A stretch of DNA of 10,235 nucleotides. Origin: Bacillota bacterium (lineage in GTDB: Bacteria; Bacillota; Clostridia; Peptostreptococcales; Thermotaleaceae). The DNA is taken from the NCBI GenBank assembly GCA_023623095.1, contig JAMNXX010000178.1:1-10235 (forward strand). The letters are read 5' to 3'. This document shows positions 6,585-10,235 of this stretch, piece after piece. The position numbers were made by a program, and so were the translations under genes. A model generated the notes under the pieces. The model was given only the letters and a program-made list of their open reading frames with translations, was not told where the DNA came from and searched no databases. Position 1 is the stretch's first letter; each line of letters starts with the position of its first letter.

Positions 6585-6872
6585 GGTATTCTCCTATCAG
6601 TAGTTTTTCATTCCTTTATCGCAGTTTTTTCCCCTGCCTAATTACTTTATCATAAACCACCCCTAAGCTTCAATCATTGCAGAGTGATTTGCCATATTCC
6701 TGTCTTTTCCTTTAAGTTTTTTAAATGATATTCCTGCTAAGAAGTTTAGGACAGTTGGCAGGAACGATAGCTCTTTAGAGCATATAGTGAGAAATTAACA
6801 GCCTGCGGTTTAACCAACCACAGGCCGCTAATTCACAGCTATGAAAGCATTTTTCACAGCTTCTATTCAATT
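6585..6872 (-). other. spacer between the hydroxylase and dicluster genes
   Basis: 288 nt with no convincing gene. It holds the hairpin at 6801-6825, a 7-bp inverted repeat TTCCTGC/GCAGGAA (6731-6737 and 6758-6764), and ATATTCCTG repeated 34 nt apart (6694-6702 and 6728-6736). A poor promoter-like pair (TTGAAG on minus at 6673-6668, then ATAAAG) is too weak to call. The repeated and inverted elements leave room for a regulator site controlling the dicluster gene separately. Confidence 0.4.
6801..6825 (-). terminator. hairpin after the aldehyde oxidoreductase gene, terminator-like
   Basis: A GC-rich stem of 10 bp (6801-6810 with 6816-6825; one G·U wobble on minus) closes a 5-nt loop. It lies 47 nt past the oxidoreductase stop. 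On the minus strand it is followed by TGTTAATTTCT, a poor U-tract. It probably attenuates or protects the hydroxylase mRNA 3' end and lets some transcription through to the next genes. Confidence 0.55.
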
Positions 6873-9737
6873 CTATTCTTCAACTTTAATTGGGTTGGCT
6901 TTGATTCGTTCAATTTCCTCGTAGAAATCAGAGCCTAAGAAATATTTCTTAGGAGGCTCGATCTTGCCACCTTTCTCCAGGATTTCTAAGCCGGCTTTTA
7001 CCTTTTCTGGTGTAGCAGGAAGTTCGAAGATCCGCACACCGCAAGCATTGTAAATCGCATTGATAACTGCCACATGAGCAGAGGATTGATATGCTTCAGA
7101 AGCTCCGGAAGAGCCGAAAGGATGTTTTTTCCTCTCTGTGACAAGGTGGATAATATCCATTTTATCCGGAATATCCTTGATCTGCGGTACGCCTGCTCCT
7201 GCGATGTTGTTGTGTTTCTTCACATCGTCATAGTTCTCGGAAAGAGCAAATCCGATGGAGTGTGACAATCCGCCGTAAGCCTGCCCGTTTACTGCATCTA
7301 AGTCACCGATAACGCCCACGTCGTCTACACAAGTCATGCCAAGTACGGTCACTTTGCCTGTTTCCGTATCTACTTCCACTTCAGCGAGGAAGAGGGCATA
7401 TGTGTAGTCAGGAGTAGGATTACCTTTGCCTGTATTCGGATCAAGATCGCAAAGATCAGGATCTGATGGGTTTTCATATTGTGCTTCGTATCGAGTCGGA
7501 ATGCCTTCTGCAACCATTTCTTCATAAGTTCTGAAGGTGCCATCGGGCTTTCTCATTGCGTTGATCAAAAGATCTGCTGCCATCTTGGTAGCTTTACCGT
7601 TCATATAAAGGGAACGGGAAGAAGCGCTGGCGCCGTGATCAGGACAATGTTTGCTATCATTTTGGATGAGCACGATATCGTCTACCGTAACCCCTAACGG
7701 TTTTAGTGCCTCAAGAGTCACATGAAGCGAACCTACGTCGCCGCCCTGACCTTGATCTTGCCAAGTATCATATTTAACAAATTTTCCATCTTCTCTAAGT
7801 TCAAGGGCAACGGTGCACTGGTCTCCGGTACCTTCAGTAACATTATAACCGCCCCAAGCAAGGCCTACACCTCTGCGTTTCTTAGGCGTATCTGCTGCTT
7901 TCGCTTCAGCTACAGCTTTCTCGTAGATAGGTCTCATGGTTTCCATGATCTTTTCCATAGGATAATCTACGAAAGGATATTGATTGATATTCAGATCTCC
8001 CGGTCTTGCAATGTTTCTCCATCTGATCTCGAAAGGATCCATACCGATCTTTTCAGCCATCATATCCATCAGAGATTCGGAAGCCATATAAGCTTGTGGA
8101 GAACCGTAGCCTCTATAGGCAGTACCATAAGCATGGTTTGTAGTAGCTACCCTAGCCAGTCCTTGGCAATTAGGTACATTGTAGGGGAAGAACATAAATC
8201 GTGCGATACGAGTTGTTAAGTCGTCTCCCAATTCATTGAAGCATCCATGGTCTAATCCTGTATCCCATTCAGCAGCAATGATCTTGCCATCATTGTCACA
8301 GGCCAGACGAGCATTGGTATAAGAAGGAGCTCTCTTACCGGAGAAATGCATAAATTCTGCATAGGACATGGATAGAGCAATAGGCCTGTTATCACAGCAG
8401 AGGCAAGCGATAGCAGCAAGTGCATAGGATGCTGAAGCAATTCCCCAACCGAAAGTAGCACCAGTAGGATTTTCTATCACTCGAATTTTTTCAATAGGTA
8501 CTCCGGTAGCTACTGAAATATCGTACATATTCGCATAGATAGCCTGAGATTTACATTGAACGGTCAGCATACCGTCGTCTCCCCAATAAGCCTGTATCGT
8601 ATCTCCCTCGATCGGCATATGGGGTTCTCTGGTCGTATAGAAACTACCTTCTACCACATGCGGAGCGTTCTCCATCAGAGGAACCGTATCTTCTCCTTTT
8701 ATGGTAGGTTGCATAGACCAAACATTGGGGTGGTCGTCATGGATACGCATTGCATCAGGCATTGCTGCATCCAGATAGTTCAGATATTCAGGCAGCCGCT
8801 CGATTTCGACAGTGACTTTTTCTGCTGCTGCTCGTGCATTTTCCTTTGTGTCCGCAGCAACTAATGCGACTACGTCACCGTAATAAACGATCTTGTCTTC
8901 AGCAAGGAGGTGATGAGTTGCTTCCGTTGCAAGGGTTCTCGGTAAAAAGACATACCAAGCAAGTCGGTTGCTGCCGCCGATTTCTTTTACGTCTTTAGCG
9001 GTGATAACCTTATAAACACCGGGCATTTTTTCTGCTTCTTCGGTGTTGATCTTTAATATTTTCGCATGATGTGCAATTTTAGGCTGAACAAGTGCAACAT
9101 GAAGGGTGCCGCTAGGCATTTTCAGTTCAATGTCATCTCCGTAATCACACAATCCGCATACCTTGGCAATGGCAGCAGGTCTAACAATAGGTTTGCCGTA
9201 TAAATCAGTCTCTCCTTCTTTCGGAACAGCCACCATGATGTCCTCAATGCTGCATTCTCCCCGCACCACTTTGGCAGCAGCCATCACAGCGTCCACTATT
9301 TGTTTGTAACCTGTGCAACGGCAAATATTTCTGTGCTTTTGGAACCAGTCTCTGACCTCTTCCCTTGTGGGATTTACATTCTCTTGAAGCAAAGCATAGG
9401 CAGATACGATAAATCCAGGTGTGCAAAAACCGCATTGTACTGCTCCGTAGTTCATAAATGCTACTTGAAGCGGATGCAAGTTGTTGGGTGTACCGATTCC
9501 TTCGATCGTAATCACTTTGCTGTATTCTTCAACAGAAGTGATTTTCCTCGCGCAAGAGCGGACTACCTTGCCGTTTAAAATCACAGAGCAGGATCCGCAA
9601 ACGCCGGTACCGCAACCAACTTTTGTTCCCGTCAGTCCAAGGCGTCTTATCACGGTCGCTAGTGTGTCTTTCTCTGGATCGCAGATAAACATACGATCGA
9701 CGCCATTGATGTTCAAGGTCATTTTTCTTAGCTTCAT
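6873..9737 (-). CDS. mop: molybdopterin-dependent aldehyde oxidoreductase (xanthine oxidase family, Mop type)
   Basis: A 954-residue single-chain molybdenum hydroxylase oxidising an aldehyde or N-heterocycle with water-derived oxygen; no signal peptide, so cytoplasmic. The N-terminus has the plant-type [2Fe-2S] ligands C42, C47, C50, C62. The second cluster has C102, C105 (CGFCTPG), C139 and C141 (CRCTGY). The molybdopterin part shows TGATFGWG (425-432), AYRGYGSPQA (540-549), DQGQGGD (661-667) and, near the end, GSSGASE with E881 as the likely catalytic glutamate. No FAD domain separates the two halves, as in Desulfovibrio gigas Mop (about 907 residues), so electrons must leave through another protein. 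The next gene is the obvious candidate. The start at ATG 9737 has AAAGGGGG 5 nt upstream. The enzyme family is certain; the substrate is not determined. Symbol mop follows the Desulfovibrio homologue. Confidence 0.93.
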   Translation of the reverse strand: MKLRKMTLNINGVDRMFICDPEKDTLATVIRRLGLTGTKVGCGTGVCGSCSVILNGKVVRSCARKITSVEEYSKVITIEGIGTPNNLHPLQVAFMNYGAVQCGFCTPGFIVSAYALLQENVNPTREEVRDWFQKHRNICRCTGYKQIVDAVMAAAKVVRGECSIEDIMVAVPKEGETDLYGKPIVRPAAIAKVCGLCDYGDDIELKMPSGTLHVALVQPKIAHHAKILKINTEEAEKMPGVYKVITAKDVKEIGGSNRLAWYVFLPRTLATEATHHLLAEDKIVYYGDVVALVAADTKENARAAAEKVTVEIERLPEYLNYLDAAMPDAMRIHDDHPNVWSMQPTIKGEDTVPLMENAPHVVEGSFYTTREPHMPIEGDTIQAYWGDDGMLTVQCKSQAIYANMYDISVATGVPIEKIRVIENPTGATFGWGIASASYALAAIACLCCDNRPIALSMSYAEFMHFSGKRAPSYTNARLACDNDGKIIAAEWDTGLDHGCFNELGDDLTTRIARFMFFPYNVPNCQGLARVATTNHAYGTAYRGYGSPQAYMASESLMDMMAEKIGMDPFEIRWRNIARPGDLNINQYPFVDYPMEKIMETMRPIYEKAVAEAKAADTPKKRRGVGLAWGGYNVTEGTGDQCTVALELREDGKFVKYDTWQDQGQGGDVGSLHVTLEALKPLGVTVDDIVLIQNDSKHCPDHGASASSRSLYMNGKATKMAADLLINAMRKPDGTFRTYEEMVAEGIPTRYEAQYENPSDPDLCDLDPNTGKGNPTPDYTYALFLAEVEVDTETGKVTVLGMTCVDDVGVIGDLDAVNGQAYGGLSHSIGFALSENYDDVKKHNNIAGAGVPQIKDIPDKMDIIHLVTERKKHPFGSSGASEAYQSSAHVAVINAIYNACGVRIFELPATPEKVKAGLEILEKGGKIEPPKKYFLGSDFYEEIERIKANPIKVEE

Positions 9738-9798
9738 AATATCCCCCTTTATATTTTTCTAATATAGCTCATTGCGGAATGCTATCTGCCGCATAAAT

Positions 9799-9826
9799 AC
9801 TATATTTGATTTATTGAAACAGTTAA
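9799..9826 (-). promoter_or_regulatory. candidate promoter of the aldehyde oxidoreductase operon
   Basis: On the minus strand TATAGT (9804-9799) is a five-of-six -10, with TTAACT (9826-9821) 16 nt upstream as a four-of-six -35. The start would be near 9792, with a leader of about 55 nt. The -35 lies in the loop of a small palindrome GAAAC-GTTTC (9816-9831). The leader can form a short TGCGG/CCGCA hairpin (9773-9793). This is a moderate match only. Confidence 0.35.
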
Positions 9827-9841
9827 GTTTCCCCCTTTTTT

Positions 9842-9870
9842 AGGATATATGTTGTCAGGATATGTATGAC
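9842..9870 (+). repeat. imperfect tandem AGGATAT repeats upstream of the operon
   Basis: AGGATATATGTTGTC (9842-9856) is followed directly by AGGATATGTATGAC (9857-9870). The AGGATATG core also occurs in the inverted repeat at 4008-4059. It lies just upstream of the candidate promoter, where a regulator could bind. Confidence 0.4.
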
Positions 9871-9913
9871 TTAACTCTTAAAAGAAATGTATGACTCAAT
9901 CCTTAAAAGAAAG
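9864..9913 (+). repeat. two tandem 25-bp direct repeats
   Basis: The 25-nt units 9864-9888 and 9889-9913 are identical at 21 of 25 positions. Both begin GTATGACT and contain CTTAAAAGAAA. Mismatches fall at unit positions 9, 12, 13 and 25. They are head-to-tail with no spacer and lie about 70-120 nt upstream of the proposed transcription start of the hydroxylase gene, a distance suited to an activator. There are only two copies, so this is not a CRISPR array. Confidence 0.7.
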
Positions 9914-10066
9914 GAGAAACTTAAACCAATTTCAACCAAACAAGGAAATCGTTTTTTTAAAGGTTTCTTGGAGCCTTGCTCTTACTTTGCTTCTTCAAAT
10001 TTACTCTTGCCCTTACTTTTTAAATCGATTTTTTCATCCCATGATTCTCTCGATCTGTTCTATAAT

Positions 10067-10108
10067 AAAAAAGATCTGATTTTGCGAAAAGGACAAAATC
10101 AGATCTTT
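10067..10108 (-). terminator. strong rho-independent terminator of an off-window minus-strand transcript
   Basis: A perfect 15-bp stem (10070-10084 with 10094-10108) encloses a 9-nt loop. Reading on the minus strand, the stem runs straight into six T (10072-10067) and then ATTATAG. On the plus strand the T-run is only three, so it works mainly for minus-strand transcription. It insulates this locus from whatever lies beyond 10235. Confidence 0.85.
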
Positions 10109-10235
10109 CAATGTGCTCTGTACAAGAAGAAACACAATGAATTCCTTTTTTCCTTTCCGCATTGGGAGGCTTATCCGTTTCCAGATAAACCCTATCGGTC
10201 TTGTACCATAGCCTTTATAGACCACAGGTTTCAGA
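10109..10235 (-). other. unidentified, hairpin-rich sequence ahead of the terminator
   Basis: On the minus strand this stretch can fold into a helix GGTCT/AGACC (10197-10201 with 10219-10223) and a hairpin with 7-bp stem TTATCTG/CGGATAA closed by a GAAA tetraloop (10188-10171). CAATG/CATTG arms (10136-10140 with 10160-10164) flank the next segment. No protein family is recognisable in any frame. It may be the 3' end of a structured RNA ending in the terminator, or the 3' untranslated end of a gene off the window. I do not recognise it as any known RNA class. Confidence 0.3.

Larger units (their letters stand above)
9738..10066. other. gene-free leader region upstream of the hydroxylase
   Basis: This 329-nt part of the gene-free right end carries the promoter candidate and the two repeat sets listed separately. 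Between 9914 and 10066 the sequence is pyrimidine-rich on the plus strand, with no motif or gene I can support. Short open frames that cross it overlap the repeats or the terminator and show no family resemblance. Confidence 0.5.

Noticed and set aside
6680..6697. Sigma-54-like site TGGCAA...CTGCA on the minus strand ahead of the dicluster gene
   Set aside because: The GG-to-GC spacing is one base too long for a -24/-12 promoter, and that spacing is strict.
7722..8219. 165-codon plus-strand open frame inside the aldehyde oxidoreductase gene
   Set aside because: It is antisense to the conserved molybdopterin domain, has a composition typical of a shadow frame and no recognisable motif.
9864..9913. 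CRISPR array
   Set aside because: There are only two units, with no spacer between them and four mismatches; no cas gene is nearby.
9891..10079. 62-codon plus-strand open frame
   Set aside because: It begins inside the second 25-bp repeat and runs through pyrimidine-rich sequence into the terminator stem; no coding signature.
10034..10225. 63-codon minus-strand open frame at the right edge
   Set aside because: It reads straight through the perfect terminator hairpin at 10070-10108, starts without a ribosome binding site and resembles no family.

Overview
The window reads as one transcriptional block from a strict anaerobe, most likely a low-GC clostridial Firmicute. The DNA is AT-rich, Shine-Dalgarno sequences are strong (AGGAG, GGGGAG), some starts are TTG, and the gene content is anaerobic: a radical SAM enzyme, a molybdopterin hydroxylase and CCG-type iron-sulfur domains. 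All eight credible genes lie on the minus strand, so they are read from high to low coordinates. The species cannot be named from this window.

Layout in transcription order. 10235-9738: a gene-free stretch with a perfect minus-strand terminator (10070-10108) that closes whatever lies off the right edge, RNA-like hairpins outside it, tandem 25-bp repeats and a candidate promoter. 9737-6873: a single-chain xanthine-oxidase-family aldehyde oxidoreductase with two [2Fe-2S] clusters and a molybdopterin domain but no FAD domain. 6872-6585: a spacer with a terminator-like hairpin. 6584-4263: a 773-residue multidomain flavin/iron-sulfur protein. 4291-4100: a small two-CxxC protein whose gene overlaps the previous one by 29 nt. 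4099-3876: a spacer with a weak terminator and a good promoter. 3875-3585: a 96-residue protein that is a free-standing copy of the C-terminal domain of the 773-residue protein. 3561-2833: a SAM-dependent methyltransferase. 2768-2358: a C-GCAxxG-C-C protein. 2364-1006: a radical SAM protein. 1009-1: an AMP-forming CoA ligase of the phenylacetate-CoA ligase type, cut by the window edge. The last three genes are tightly coupled, with 7-nt and 4-nt overlaps.

From memory of NCBI family names, this is the gene set of the DVU_1551-DVU_1559 region of Desulfovibrio vulgaris: AMP-dependent CoA ligase DVU_1553, radical SAM (seleno)protein TrsS, C-GCAxxG-C-C protein DVU_1555, methyltransferase DVU_1556/TrsM, redox protein DVU_1557, the pyridine nucleotide-disulfide oxidoreductase/dicluster-binding protein, and the aldehyde oxidoreductase. 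The order is also the same. To my knowledge the families are defined by co-occurrence and the pathway has no established biochemical function.

Inferred joint working: the hydroxylase oxidises an aldehyde or heterocycle. It passes electrons through its [2Fe-2S] clusters to the flavin/dicluster/CCG protein, which replaces the missing FAD domain. TrsS, TrsM, the CoA ligase and the small Cys-rich proteins then either build a special cofactor or maturation state for the hydroxylase or form a linked catabolic pathway. TrsS has the cysteine layout of the MJ0619/Tes group of radical SAM alkylating enzymes, and MJ0619 acts on a pterin. A pterin-linked role next to a molybdopterin enzyme is therefore an attractive but unproven idea.
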